From Yponomeuta sedellus (Eukaryota > Arthropoda > Insecta > Lepidoptera > Yponomeutidae), in contig OW203737.1 in assembly GCA_934045075.1 (NCBI GenBank), forward strand, positions 268,001-332,000: a stretch of 64,000 bases of DNA, written 5' to 3'. The translations under genes and the position numbers were made by a program. Every line of letters starts with the position of its first letter. Positions within the stretch are counted from its first letter, which is position 1. Under the pieces are notes generated by a model. It worked only from the letters and a program-made list of their open reading frames with translations. It ran no database searches and was not told where the DNA came from. This document shows positions 1 to 10,661 of this stretch, one piece after another.

Positions 1-450
1 GACACAAGTCTCGCTATCGTGATCGTGACTTAGCTTAGTAAAACTTTTTTTAGAAAGTTAAGAAAAATTGCCACGAGCAGTGAAAAACAGATAATTTGAC
101 AAATGATTATAATAATTATTATACTTGAGCCATCATAAGTTTTTTTTTTGTGTGCAAAACATCGATATTCGGCAAAAACCAAAGTCGAAGATAGACGATA
201 GGCATACCTACGAATCATAAGCCTAAAACGGAGATGCTCGGAGCATTTGGATCGGTAGATGATGGCCGGTGGACTAAGGTACCCACAGAGCGGTAGGCTA
301 AAACGGTTGGTGTTCAGACCATCAACCTCCAACTATCACCAACATTAGATGAGAATAGCAAGAGATCGGAAGGCGTGAAAGAACAGATGCCTATGCCCAA
401 CAGTGGACTCTGTTTATGGGCTGATTACATAGACGTAATTTTTTTTCTTC
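1..450 (+). repeat. AT-rich DNA ending in a LINE 3'-tail fragment
   Basis: The first 330 bases show no gene. Around 380-430 the text AGATGCCTATGCCCAACAGT followed by GGACTC and GGCTGATTAC resembles the 3' end of RTE-like LINEs common in Lepidoptera (a 'cctatgcccagcagtgg...gctgat' tail). The family call is from memory. Nothing further is seen up to 600. Confidence 0.4.
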
Positions 451-599
451 TTCTTCGTCTTTGGTCCCTTTACTCCTCCGTGGAGTGTGAAGCTTTCCAC
501 TTTCCCTGTTCATGGCTAGGGAGGGTAGCTTTAGCCAAGGTACTCCCCTTTTTCTTTCGTTTAATAAGTTTTTTTAATAAAAATATACTTTTTTTTCTT

Positions 600-845
600 A
601 ATAAATAAATATTCATGGACATATTACACAGATCTTGTTAGCCCTAAACTAAGTACCTACAACTAAATGACTTGTGTTATAGGTGCTAACTCGACGATAG
701 ATTTAATACAATAAATATATAGATAACATCCAAGACCCGAGACAAATTAGAAAAGTTCGTTTCCTAGTTTGACCCGGCCGGGGATCGAACCCGAGACCTT
801 CGGTTTTACAGCGGCGTGCCAAACCGCTGCGCCACCGAGGCTGCT
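600..845 (-). mobile_element. SINE family S1, near full length
   Basis: On the minus strand a tRNA-like head (about 845-770) has an A-box-like GGCGCAGCGGTT and a B-box-like GGTTCGATCCC, which together form an internal Pol III promoter. It is followed by a body shared with copies at 31339-31570 and 33262-33520, containing TCGTCGAGTTAGCAC. It ends in an ATTTATTT-type tail at about 600. S1 is my own label. Confidence 0.75.
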
Positions 846-1568
846 CACAGTTGATATTTTATGCAAGTTACATGAAGCAACTGCCAAATTCTTACTGCTT
901 AATAGGTTTATCCAGCAAGCTTTTACAGGAAACGGTTAAATATTATTGTTCAACGTCTAATATTAATACAGGTGAAAAGCGTATTAATACAAAAAAAAAT
1001 TATGGTTTACATACGTTCCGCGTTACAATCTAAGTTTTTAGTCTGAAATTTAAAAAAGCCTAATTTTCACAGGATTACTTTTCGGTTACGTAAATTTTAT
1101 CGTATATTTGTGAAAATTTTTTTTTGTAAAACATCTATGTTTCAGGGGATAACTCCTCTCTTGATATGCAGGAGAGCACTTAAATAAAACCTAACATTAT
1201 AGCAAACCTGTCCTGCTGCGGCGCTCAGTTTGTGGGCAGCGATTAGGACTTAGACCTCACCAGACTCACCATCGGAACTGAAAGCCGTTTATTACTAAGC
1301 GGAGTTTAGTACTAACAAAAATAATATGATGATCAATACACAAACAACAAACGCTTAGAACAAACGATTAGAACAAACGTTTAGAACAAACGTTTAGAAC
1401 AATACCGAACGGACAGCTGTCAGCCAGTCTGTAGTGACGAACAGAAACATAACAGCTACTAACATCAATTCTTAATTCATATGCTTGGTAGACTTTGTAT
1501 ACCTACATCTAGAAGTTTTTGTAGACACGCGTTTTACATCGCAGTAGTCTTCTATCTTTTTTTAAAAT
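846..1568. other. No gene seen; contains a 13-bp tandem repeat
   Basis: Nothing recognised apart from four tandem copies of a 13-bp unit, CAAACGTTTAGAA, at 1348-1399. Confidence 0.5.
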
Positions 1569-1750
1569 ATTCATGGACATATTACACCTCTCTTTAGCCT
1601 CATACCACAGATTAGATAATAGTTACTACTTTGCCCATACTAAGTACAACGAAATGATTTTTGTCATAGGTGCTACCTCGACGATAGGTCTCTATAATCT
1701 CTATTAGATATTATAGATATAACTCTACATTAGTGTCTGGTCAATCGAAC
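1569..1750 (-). mobile_element. SINE family S1, 3' fragment
   Basis: This repeats the body and tail of S1 (ATTCATGGACATATTACAC, then TAGGTGCTACCTCGACGATAG) but lacks the tRNA-like head, so it is a 5'-truncated, diverged copy. From 1750 to 2470 no gene or recognised repeat is seen. Confidence 0.6.
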
Positions 1751-2469
1751 CTATTAACGCGAGGTCGTGTTTTGTAAGTTACATTTATTTATCAATTTGA
1801 AGTAACAACCACTCACTAACCTTGAGGAAAAACATATTGAGAAAACTCGCAGCCTAGTTGTCTTCACATTGTCATTCGTGTAAATTTAAGCCGAATATGT
1901 TCATAGGATGTTATATCTGAACGTCCTAGACAAGTTTGCTCCATCTTAAAATATATATCAGCTGCCTGACCTATAAAATTATGAACAAACTGTCATAATT
2001 TTACATCAATGTAATTGCTAATACTATAAATTATCAAACAGTGATGTAAAATCATTAATTAGTAAAAGAGGTGTACATTCTTACCGATTGACTAATCCAG
2101 ACCAGAGAGCTAGGTGTCACACATGATACTTCCTTCTTGAGTGCCTAAACCTAGCTTAGTCACAAACGGTGACGATTTTCGCTGGTGACACCGGGCCAGA
2201 GTATTTGCGGCAGCACTCCTGTTGAGCGGGATGACTTGTTGCCTGCGTCGAGATCTCGCTCGCTGCAATTGATTTCCAATCCAAACATAGTTGTGCAAAC
2301 AGTCTGTGAAAGGATCGATATTTCTGAAGGACCTATTGAGTTTAAATAAGTACTTTTAACAATAAAAAAAACTGACTACGCATAACAATGCAATGTTTAT
2401 AAGGTCCTGAAATATGTTGCGCTTAAGAACGTGTTTATATAGTTTTTATTTTATATAACTTAATGACTT

Positions 2470-2690
2470 AAGACGGAGAAGAAAAATATCGTGAGAAAAC
2501 CTGAGTGTCTTAGGTGTTCAAAAGCCTCAGTGCTTGGAATTGTGAATCCGCATTGGGCACGCGTGCTAATGAAATCCATTTTCTCTCTTTTTAAGAGAAG
2601 GCCCGTGCCCTGCAAGGGGCCTTCTATACTTAGCCAACACAAAAGAATAAAAAAAAAGTAAAAATAAGTTATCTTATTCCCACACAACTA
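2470..2690 (+). mobile_element. SINE family S2, 3' part
   Basis: The text ATCGTGAGAAAACCTGAGTG, a CCTCAGTGCTTGGAATTG segment, a GGGCAC...TAAT segment and AAGAGAAGGCCCGTGCCCTG form the tail of a SINE whose head is visible at 6870-7135 and 5290-5535. The head is absent here. Confidence 0.55.
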
Positions 2691-2704
2691 TTAGTAGATA
2701 TTAA

Positions 2705-3340
2705 TTATTGTAGATAGATAGATAGATATAGAGATACAGAACACTTAATTGTACATAAAAATGGAAATTACACAGATATTTCTTAACCTAAGAATACAGA
2801 CGGCGGCCTTATCACTAAAAGTGATCTCTTCCAGACAACCTTTGGATGGACTGGACTAATATATTGAAGAAGGAAGTAGATGTACAAATATAAAAGATTA
2901 TTACAAAGGTATAAATGAATACATGCCTAAACAAAAGTGTACATATAGTTATCAACAGATAAATACAAATAATTTACATAAATACACAAAATAAAAAAAA
3001 TATATATTATAATATAAATACATAAACACTTAAGACAATATGCATATTGAAAGGACATAATAAAAAACACAAACCACAACAGATCAATATTACGGATTAC
3101 TTCAGTGTTACAGTGTACTAAGCGTGATAGAACTCCTTTACCATAACCTTGAAAATGGGAAGGGATTTGGATTTCCGCACCTCCACTGGTAAGGCATTCC
3201 ATAGTCGGACTGCCTGCACAGTGAAGGAACAGCTATAGAAAGTGGTGGGAAGGGATTTTCAGGAGTAGGTTTTGGGAAGAGCGAAGAGAAAGGATATGAG
3301 AGGAGTGCAGAAACTCAAAGCGCTCTTTTAGATAGGAAGG
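2705..3340 (-). mobile_element. LINE 3' fragment with the C-terminus of an RT ORF
   Basis: On the minus strand, about 3235-3110 encodes a tail with WNALPVEVRKSKSLPIFKV, typical of the C-terminus of CR1/L2/Jockey-type LINE reverse transcriptases, ending in a stop at about 3117. The 3' UTR follows, containing TCTGGAAGAGATCAC (a form also seen near 20990), and the element ends near 2705 in a GATA-type microsatellite. An in-frame stop just upstream shows the copy is dead. Confidence 0.6.
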
Positions 3341-3399
3341 AGTAGCTGGATTAAACAGTACGCAATATAGAAGAGAAAGTATATGCGTATTGTAATGTG

Positions 3400-3838
3400 T
3401 GGAACGTTTAATTTAAGATTAATAAGTAAGTAAATACTTACTTAACAATTTTCCTGTCCACATTCAATTCAATTCAAATTCCCCACGTCCACAGTTAGAT
3501 ATAGAGTATGTCCGAAAATGTATTGAAAATGAGATAAAAGTGAAATACACGACTCTTGGACAGGGAAGTTGTTAAACTTAAATTAAAACATTCCCAACTT
3601 GTCGTATCATGCTTCGTTGCTGTAGGTAGTACAATTAAACAGTTATGACAGGAATAAAACTCGCCGCTGCTCGCACAAGAGGACAAATTGAATCAATTCG
3701 CCAGTTGTCAGGTCTTGCCAAAATACGGTGTAATCTCCGCCGCCCCGCGCCCCCGTCGTCGCCCCTCTCGCGCGGGTTCGTACAGAAAGTCAACTCAGCC
3801 CACTTCACAAGCGCAAGCCTTATCACAGAAAAAGAGAG
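3400..3838. other. No gene seen; short GC-rich patch
   Basis: Mostly AT-rich. A GC-rich patch at 3650-3790, with runs such as CGCCGCCCCGCGCCCCCGTC, is not obviously repetitive and could be regulatory. No coding evidence. Confidence 0.3.
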
Positions 3839-4040
3839 TTTGGGCTTAATTGCCACGCGCACTCACCTCGAATTGGCAATTTCAAGCGCTAAGGTTGTGC
3901 ACACCACAGACGGTCAGGTTTTCTCACGAACTGATTAAGTTCCACTATAGGGCACAGGCCCTTTTTCAAAGGGAAAACAGGGACCGAATACAATCACCAG
4001 GCGTACCCACCGCGAATTGACAATTTTAAGCGATCAAGTA
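3839..4040 (-). mobile_element. SINE family S2, 3' fragments
   Basis: GCCACGCGCACTCACCTCGA, TTTCAAGCGCTAAGGTTGTG and a later GCGTACCCACCGCGAATTGA repeat the reversed S2 tail (compare 22980-23040). Two partial tails appear to be joined. Confidence 0.45.
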
Positions 4041-4114
4041 TCCGAACAAAGTATCCTGTTTCATAGCAAGAAATACTGTTTTAATTCACGGTTTACTTCA
4101 TCAATTCAATGTAT

Positions 4115-4640
4115 AGATACTCGTAGATAGATAGAATATTCTTTATAGTGCAAATTAGATTAAACCACAAATTAGCAAGTAGATTCTGCTACGCAATGTA
4201 TCTCGAATGGCCTCAATAAACTAAGGGCCGATTTCTGAAAAACAACGTTCTATCACGCTCTTTGCTGAGAAACTCGATGAGATAGCACTACAGTGAAGTA
4301 TTTACTTAGCGAAATTCTCAATTCAGAAAGTGGCTCTAAGAATTGTATTAGTTCATGAAACTCGACCCAAGTATACCTACTGATACATTTGTGTTGCAGC
4401 AGACATCCTTAACGTAAAGTTAAGTCTCTTTTGCTTGATGAAACCAAAGTATGTAAAGCCACGCTTAAATATAAACTTAAAGAACTAATGATAAAATTAA
4501 ACTACACCTATGTAAGATAAGATAAGAATATTCTTTATTGTGCCAGGAAAACACATAGAAAACATAATAATGTACTTGAGACGAATCATTAATATGTATT
4601 ATGTTGTTTATGTATACAAATAATATACGTATTAAATAAG
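4115..4640 (-). mobile_element. LINE 3' tails (GAATATTCTTTATTG type)
   Basis: AGATAGAATATTCTTTATAG at 4130 and GATAAGAATATTCTTTATTG at about 4518 are the reversed 3' ends of a LINE family, also seen at 20885, 43845 and 49400. Only tails are present, and the DNA between them shows nothing recognisable. Confidence 0.5.
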
Positions 4641-5264
4641 TTAGCTATATACAGAGATAGAGCGCTTCGCCAACAAACTGCTTTGCAGTTTGGCGTAATT
4701 GTGTAATTGGCTAAGGTTTTTTTGTTTTTGTAAAAAAAAAAAAGTAACTGATTAGAGTGCACAAATGTTAATGTTTATGCGCTGTCGACTGTACTCTACC
4801 CAACTGATGACAATTTACAGTAGATTAACAGACTGTCAGCATACCATAAACCAGTTGGTTACTCTCGGGAGGTTCATAAATGTACGTAACTCAGATAACA
4901 AATTACTCGAGAGTATAGACTTAATTAATACACGTGCCCACCACGGATCCACTGGAACCCGCAGTACAATTTTACAAAGAGCCCTAAGTCAGGCTGTATT
5001 TCCATGATTGTGACACGCTTTGGCATTTAAAGTTATTAATGGCAATCATGGAATCTTATTATACGTACAGGTGCCAACTGATGTATTAGATTTAAGATAA
5101 CTTGAAAAAAGATGGTCAGAGTGGAGTTATTTTTCCCGTGGTCTCGAGTAGACTGAAGTGGCAAGTACAGTCAATTATTGTGTTTAGTACTTCAAGTCTT
5201 TCGCAGCTGGCCGACACACGAATCGCGTCGCGAATCATAAAAAATACTAATCGCAATTAGACCC
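4640..5264. other. No gene supported
   Basis: An 80-codon ATG-started frame at 4765-5007 has no recognisable motif and is probably chance. GATGGTCAGAGTGGAGT at about 5112 matches part of the repeat pair at 40.57 and 42.6 kb. Confidence 0.4.
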
Positions 5265-5289
5265 GTTAGTTAGTTAGTTAATTAGACCT

Positions 5290-5537
5290 GAGATTTCCGC
5301 ACTTAGCCTCATAGTTGGGCCATTGTACGTAGCAAGCGCTGAGGTATGCTAACACCTCAGACACTAGGGTTTCCTTACGATGTTTTCCTTCACCGTCAGC
5401 GAGTAGTATTGCTACTATAATTTCACAAATGTACATAACTTAGAAAACAAAGTCATTGGTACATGCCGGGTTTCGAACCCACGGTCTCCCGATTGAGAAA
5501 CCGGCGTTCTACACCGCTCCGCTACCACCGCTGAATT
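5290..5537 (-). mobile_element. SINE family S2, full head and body
   Basis: Minus strand: the head has GGTGGTAGCGGAGCGGTGTA (A-box-like) and GGGTTCGAAACCCGGCATG (B-box-like). A body with GACTTTGTTTTCTAAGTTAT and a GGAAAACATCGTAAGGAAAC tail follows. This is a good reference copy of the family. Confidence 0.75.
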
Positions 5538-5984
5538 CGACCCGTTAAAATAAGATAAGTATATTATTTTATTCTACAATTGCACCATAAACTATAAAAC
5601 AATAAATTTTAAATATTTCTTCGTTTATTGTTACAATGTAGGTATGACTATGTATTCGTACCAACCTGAAGTAACGAAGAATCTTTATATAGCTGTTTTC
5701 TAAAAGGTACTTCTGAGTGTCCCTGGCGCGTGGCCCGCCTGCCGCTACTCATTAGAGCATTGTGCTCGTTATAAGTTGCGGATTGACTCGATCGCTACGA
5801 GCAGGTACACTCCCGACTAATTCAAACCGAAAAACCGGCAGGGCTGCCCATTTCAGCTGTGTCGTTAAGTACCTACGTACTTTTCGGAGCTATCCTAGTA
5901 ACGAGGAAAGCACCAAATCACCTAGAGATGTTTTGGTGGAATCCTAGTAACTAGGATTTCAGAACTGCTAGCACCACATATGCA

Positions 5985-6200
5985 ATTCTAATGCTCTAGT
6001 CCGGAGCATATTACAATATGGGGAAGTTTTCTCGATTTCTCTTTATGCCATTCGCTTCACACGCATAGAAATGATCCAACGAGCTTTCATAAGATATCTT
6101 GCATTTGTGTCTCCGGGAATTAGACATAGATTCTCATACAGGATATAGAGCTCGAAATATGCGTCGCAATTTGGGCGTTTTGTTGCCCCTACTAGCGAGA
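5985..6200 (+). pseudogene. Decayed LINE RT C-terminal fragment
   Basis: Reading + from about 5990 gives LVRSILQYGG, then RIEMIQRAFIRYLAF, which matches the shape of the C-terminal 'LVRS.LEY...W.P......IE.VQ..F.RYL' region of Jockey/CR1-type reverse transcriptases. The frame then breaks at a stop. No endonuclease or catalytic RT motif is nearby. Confidence 0.6.
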
Positions 6201-6569
6201 TTAGTTATATTATTATTGTAATAAGTAATAGGTCTATTATTTTGTCATATATTAAACGAATCTAATGACGATTATTTATCGGGTAAAACGTAACGTCGGG
6301 AAATAAGGTAATCACGTTTGCCTAATATATAACCGCGATTATACCCGTTTGATATATAACTATGTAGGTATGATTATCGCGAATCATTAAGGTTGTTAAT
6401 AGATAGATAGAGAACAGTAATATAAATTAATATTTATATGCACTGTTTAGAATACAAAAACTGTTTTAAAGAGAACTTGTAAGAATACCTATATAGGTAA
6501 AAGGAAAAAGTTCTGTCTGAAACGTTTTATGATCGTTCGATCGTGATCGGCTTCAAATAATTTTATACT

Positions 6570-6760
6570 ATTCTGAGATTGAGTAACCAACCACCGTATT
6601 AATACATTGTCCATTTATACAGAGGCTGTGGGTTCGAGTCCCCGTAGTTGCCGGCGACTTGATAAACAAATATTTTATGTACAAATAGTACATAAAATAG
6701 GCTATTCGAAATCTCGGTGTCTCGGAATCTCGGAAAATCGGAATTGCTCCCAGACCTCTG
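6570..6760 (+). mobile_element. tRNA-headed SINE fragment (unclassified)
   Basis: GGCTGTGGGTTCGAGTCCCC at about 6622 is a clear B box. An AT-rich body with ATTTTATGTACAAATAGTAC, itself a near-palindrome, follows. The A box is not clear, so the head is decayed. Confidence 0.4.
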
Positions 6761-6869
6761 TCTGGGAGTATTACCATGTTTGTAAGGTTACCATAACAGT
6801 GGGTATTCTAGGGTTAAATGTTGTGTTGTAATTTATAGGATTGATATATTCTATACTCGTATCAATACT

Positions 6870-7135
6870 CAATAGACGCGGAAGTGGCAGACCAAGGTTT
6901 AATTCCCGGTGCGGGCGTGTACCAACGACTTTGTTTTCTAAGTTATGTACGTTTGTGTTATAGTAGCAATACCTACTACTCGCTAAGTCTGAAGGAAAAC
7001 ATTGCGAGGAAACCTAAGGGTCTCAGGTGTTCAAATACCTCAGCGCTTGAAAGTGTCAATCCGCAGTGGGCACCCGTGGTAATTAAGCACTCTTTGAACT
7101 CTCTCTCTACCCTGCAGTGAGTCGTTAATAGGCGA
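6870..7135 (+). mobile_element. SINE family S2, near full length
   Basis: The body GACTTTGTTTTCTAAGTTAT and the tail AACATTGCGAGGAAACCTAA and CCTCAGCGCTTGAAAGTGTC match the 5290-5537 copy in the opposite orientation. The head is partial (GTTTAATTCCCGGTGCGGGC). Confidence 0.7.
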
Positions 7136-7295
7136 GATAAAAGAAATCAATCCTAATAAGTCTCCAAGTGAACCCCTCGTGGCCTAGTCGAACCAAGTGA
7201 TTGGAATCAATCACTTGAGTTAAGCAATAACAGGCGCGGTCACGTGCAGGATGGGTGACCGACCCGCTACTACCGCTAGTGACATTTTTCCAGGT

Positions 7296-7490
7296 GATGG
7301 TAGTCGTTAAGCCATGTCAGAGGCCTTATGGGCGGCTTGATAACTTTTGACAGTAAGGCCCGCCACCGTCTAACAATCCTGTACCAACCCGGACTTGGCC
7401 CCTGTGGTGGAGTACGGCCTTCTTGTGACGCAGGAAGAGATCCGTGCGCCAGCAGTGGGGACACACAAGGGTTGATATCGAAATCGAAAA
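7296..7490 (-). repeat. Interspersed repeat family R2
   Basis: Reverse copy of the module seen + at 31829-32003 and 58805-58985: CCAACCCGGACTTGGCCCC, a CAGCAGTGGGGACA end and a CATGTCAGAGGCC end. It is probably the 3' part of a retroelement. Any ORFs here are shadows. Confidence 0.65.
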
Positions 7491-7569
7491 GTCTCCATTC
7501 CGACGCAGCTGTACTGTTGTGCCGCTGGGTATTGGGACTGTTGATTTAAGTATGAGTGGTGGCAGCCCT

Positions 7570-7690
7570 CGTCTGCTCGGCATAGCCGCGGGGCGCGCGT
7601 GACATTGCGCCGCGCCGCGCCGCGCTAATGGCGCGAATTAGCGCGCTGTGTGTAGCGGCGCCGGCCACAGGGTGCTCTGGAGATCTATTT
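7570..7690. promoter_or_regulatory. GC-rich patch with a TAAT/ATTA palindrome
   Basis: A GC-rich block centred on CGCGCTAATGGCGCGAATTA followed by GCGCG. This is an inverted repeat that places two homeodomain-type cores face to face. It is unlike the repetitive DNA around it; the regulatory role is inferred only. Confidence 0.3.
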
Positions 7691-8227
7691 TTGAATCACT
7701 CGTATGAAATTGTTTCTCTCTCTCAAATTGTATCGTCGAATGCGACGTAAGTCACACTCGTCTTCTAAGTCGCATAATCTCGTTTTTCCGTATTTTTAAT
7801 CCAAATATCCACTAAGGATTAAATATTCTTCATGATTCATTTTCTACACCGAAGATCACAATACTTCCAATCTACAACAGTTATCAGGAGCAAATTCACA
7901 TTTTTCACTAGGTAGGTAAGTATCTGTGAGCAGCACAATACAAATTAACACAAATTTGACTATCGATCGACATACGAGACGAGTGGTAAGGACCATTCGT
8001 TGCAGTCAAGTGATTCAAAAAATCAGTAGAAATCGAGCGCTCGACGCGAGACGAGTGATTAAAAAATAGAGCTCCTGGTTGGCGACTGTTGTGAACCTCG
8101 CAATCTTATACTTCATTACAACGAGATTATGATGAGCGGCTTGAGATGAGGCAGTCGAGGTCTTCTCGATGATGATGATGATGATGTCCTCCACAACGAT
8201 TCCGTTGACGGCGACACCTTGACAATT

Positions 8228-10651
8228 TTAGACCCGAGCATGCGCACGGACGTGAGATGCAAATCCGAATTTGTTTTTAAATGTACGGTCGCAGCTGATG
8301 CAATAAAGTTGACCGGCTGAGTTAAATGTATAATTGTAGGAGGGCTTAGGACGAGTTTTCCGAGTCTGGCGTTTGGCATCGAGGTCTGCATGACGCGCTT
8401 GTTCAAAAGCAGCGGTGCCTTCGGTAATAGCTTTTCGCCAATCTGGTCTTAGCTCGGCAAGCTTCTCCCACGTCTTGACTGATATATTGCTCGAGACTAG
8501 GTGGCGCTTCAAGACATCTTTATACCGAAGGTATTGACCACCTACTGTGCGTTTTCCGCAACTAAGCTGAGAGTAAAAAACAGCCTTCGGCAGTCTCGAA
8601 GAGTCCATCCGCACCACGTGTCCGCACCACCTCAGTTGTCCCTTCATTATGAGACACTCCATGCCTGTCATTTTAGTTCGACGTAAAATCTCCGTATTAG
8701 GAACACGATCCTCCCAGCTCACACGTAAGATAGCCCGAAGGCATCTCATGTGAAAGGTGTCAAGGCGCCGAATGTCACCTCTGTAAAGGCACCATGTCTC
8801 CGACGCATAAAGCAAAATAGGTAGTATAATTGCTTTGTAAACGAGCATTTTGGTCTGAAGTTTCAAATCGTGTTCCTTCCAAACTCTTTGTTGGAGCTTG
8901 CCAAAGGCCGCCGCAGCTCTAGCTATTCGTGTAGACATTTCGGAGTCCAGACGGTTGTCACTACATAATAAGCTCCCGAGGTACCGGAAAGATTGCACCT
9001 CTTCAAGCTTCTTGCCGTTGAGTGTGAGTGCAACATCACTTGCAGGTCCACCTCTAGCCGGTTGCTTAAGAACTTGGGTTTTAGAAACACTTATCACTAA
9101 ACCAAAATTGCGACAAGACTCGTCTAGATTGTCCAGATATTGCTGCAGATGTTCCATGCTGTCAGCCATAAGACAAACATCATCGGCATACAGTACCTCC
9201 AAAATGGACAGTTGTGTGACTTTATTTTTGGCTCTGAAACGCGACAAATCAAAGATACTTTTATCGGACCTAACGCTGAGCATAATTTGTCCATTACAGC
9301 GCTTTAGAGCCTCCTTCATAACGGCAGCAAAATAGATGGCAAAAAGCGTCGGAGCCATAACGCAACCCTGCTTAACGCCGCTCGTAACTGGGAAACGGTC
9401 CGTGAAGTTGCTCTCGTGTTGCACAGTAGCCATCATGCCATCATGAAATTCGCGCACTATCTTCACAAACTTCTCGGGACACCCTATTTTCTTTAAAATG
9501 ATCCAGAGAGCAGCTCTTGGAACTCGGTCAAAGGCTTTCTCTAGATCGACAAAACACATGTAGAGGTCACGGTGTTGTTCCAAGCATTTTTCTTGGAGCT
9601 GTTTGACCACAAAAATTCCATCAACTGTGCCTCTATTTGGACGAAAGCCGTACTGGGTTTCTGGAAGAATTGTCTCTGCCAGTTTGTTCAGCCTCATATT
9701 CACAATATGTGAAAGGACTTTGCCTGCTACGCAGATCAAAGATATGCCGCGATATGAGCCACAATCTGACATGTCTCCCTTTCCTTTGTATAGCTTACAT
9801 ATCGAGGCATCTTTCCAGTCTTGTGGTACAGCTTCTAAATCCCATGTTTTCAAGACCAATTCAAACAACCTGTTATGTATGTGTGGTCCCCCGTATTTAT
9901 ATATCTCGGAAGGCAGGCTGTCGGAACCGGGAGCTTTGCCATTCTTTAGTCGCCTTATTGCCTGCATGAACTCGTCAAAAGAAGGTGGATCTTGAAGTTC
10001 ACTTGACAAGGGCAAGTTTTCAAGTGACTCTAGGTAGGCAAGATTGGCACCGTGGCTATTGGGGTTGAGCACTTCTTCGAAGTGTTCCGCCCATCGTGAG
10101 AGAACTTCTTGAGGGTCAGTAAGTCGCTTGGTCTTATCACGCGAGAAAACTGGAGCTGTCTGTTTACGTCGACGGCCAAAGACAGTTTTCAACCCTTCAA
10201 AGAATTTACCAGTTTGGTTGGAGTCTGCAAATCTCTGAAGTTCCTCAGCTTTTAGCTGCCACCAACGATTTTTTAGGGCCCGCACTTTACACTTGAGACC
10301 TCGCTGAATTTGTCTACGTTGCTGAGTAGGGACTGTCCTATTAGTTATAGCCTGTCTGTGTTCATCAATGAGTTTCCGCAGTTCCGCATCAGAGTCATCA
10401 AACCAGTCGTGATTTTTCTTTTGCGGTTTGCCAATAATCTGCTGAGAACAGTCACGTAGCCTGCTTGAAAATTTGTGCCAATCTTCATCTACTGAAGAGT
10501 CTAAAACAGCGCCCCATTCAGATTTGCCAAACTCAATATCAAGGTCTTGCTGTAATTTCTTCGCGTGGATTAGCTTCCCGACAGCTAGTCTCGCAGGGAT
10601 TTTGTGTTCTGCTCTGCGTGGCGGCTTGTAGCATAACCTCATTTTCCTCAT
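8228..10651 (-). CDS. LINE-A reverse transcriptase with C-terminal C2H2 finger
   Basis: This 807-codon open frame copies LINE RNA into DNA at a nicked target. RT motifs visible: FVDLEKAFDR at residues 367-376, GVKQG at 425-429, and the catalytic YADD at 488-491. A 'WCGHVVRMD' region follows in the thumb/C-terminal part. The last 25 residues form a C2H2 finger (C784, C787, H800, H804) that probably binds nucleic acid. The frame has no breaks, so the copy is young. The first ATG is not the true start: the ORF originally continued upstream into the endonuclease at 13765-14657, and residues 1-3 come from the inserted DNA. About 771 bp of this RT region is duplicated, inverted, at 10662-11432. Confidence 0.9.
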   Translation of the reverse strand: MRKMRLCYKPPRRAEHKIPARLAVGKLIHAKKLQQDLDIEFGKSEWGAVLDSSVDEDWHKFSSRLRDCSQQIIGKPQKKNHDWFDDSDAELRKLIDEHRQAITNRTVPTQQRRQIQRGLKCKVRALKNRWWQLKAEELQRFADSNQTGKFFEGLKTVFGRRRKQTAPVFSRDKTKRLTDPQEVLSRWAEHFEEVLNPNSHGANLAYLESLENLPLSSELQDPPSFDEFMQAIRRLKNGKAPGSDSLPSEIYKYGGPHIHNRLFELVLKTWDLEAVPQDWKDASICKLYKGKGDMSDCGSYRGISLICVAGKVLSHIVNMRLNKLAETILPETQYGFRPNRGTVDGIFVVKQLQEKCLEQHRDLYMCFVDLEKAFDRVPRAALWIILKKIGCPEKFVKIVREFHDGMMATVQHESNFTDRFPVTSGVKQGCVMAPTLFAIYFAAVMKEALKRCNGQIMLSVRSDKSIFDLSRFRAKNKVTQLSILEVLYADDVCLMADSMEHLQQYLDNLDESCRNFGLVISVSKTQVLKQPARGGPASDVALTLNGKKLEEVQSFRYLGSLLCSDNRLDSEMSTRIARAAAAFGKLQQRVWKEHDLKLQTKMLVYKAIILPILLYASETWCLYRGDIRRLDTFHMRCLRAILRVSWEDRVPNTEILRRTKMTGMECLIMKGQLRWCGHVVRMDSSRLPKAVFYSQLSCGKRTVGGQYLRYKDVLKRHLVSSNISVKTWEKLAELRPDWRKAITEGTAAFEQARHADLDAKRQTRKTRPKPSYNYTFNSAGQLYCISCDRTFKNKFGFASHVRAHARV
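9115..9885. repeat. Left arm of the 771-bp inverted repeat
   Basis: Pairs base by base with 10662-11432 (position sums are 20547). The boundaries are sharp: outside 9885/10662 and 9115/11432 the bases differ. The encoded RT peptides of the two arms are the same throughout the stretch compared. The spacer is 776 bp. Confidence 0.9.
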
Positions 10652-10661
10652 AACCTCACCT

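Noticed and set aside
7276..7583. Three overlapping small frames as genes
   Set aside because: They cover the R2 repeat and are not conserved between its copies.
9603..9995. Plus-strand frames across LINE-A (for example 8501-8686, 8898-9335, 9603-9995)
   Set aside because: Shadows of the minus-strand RT ORF.
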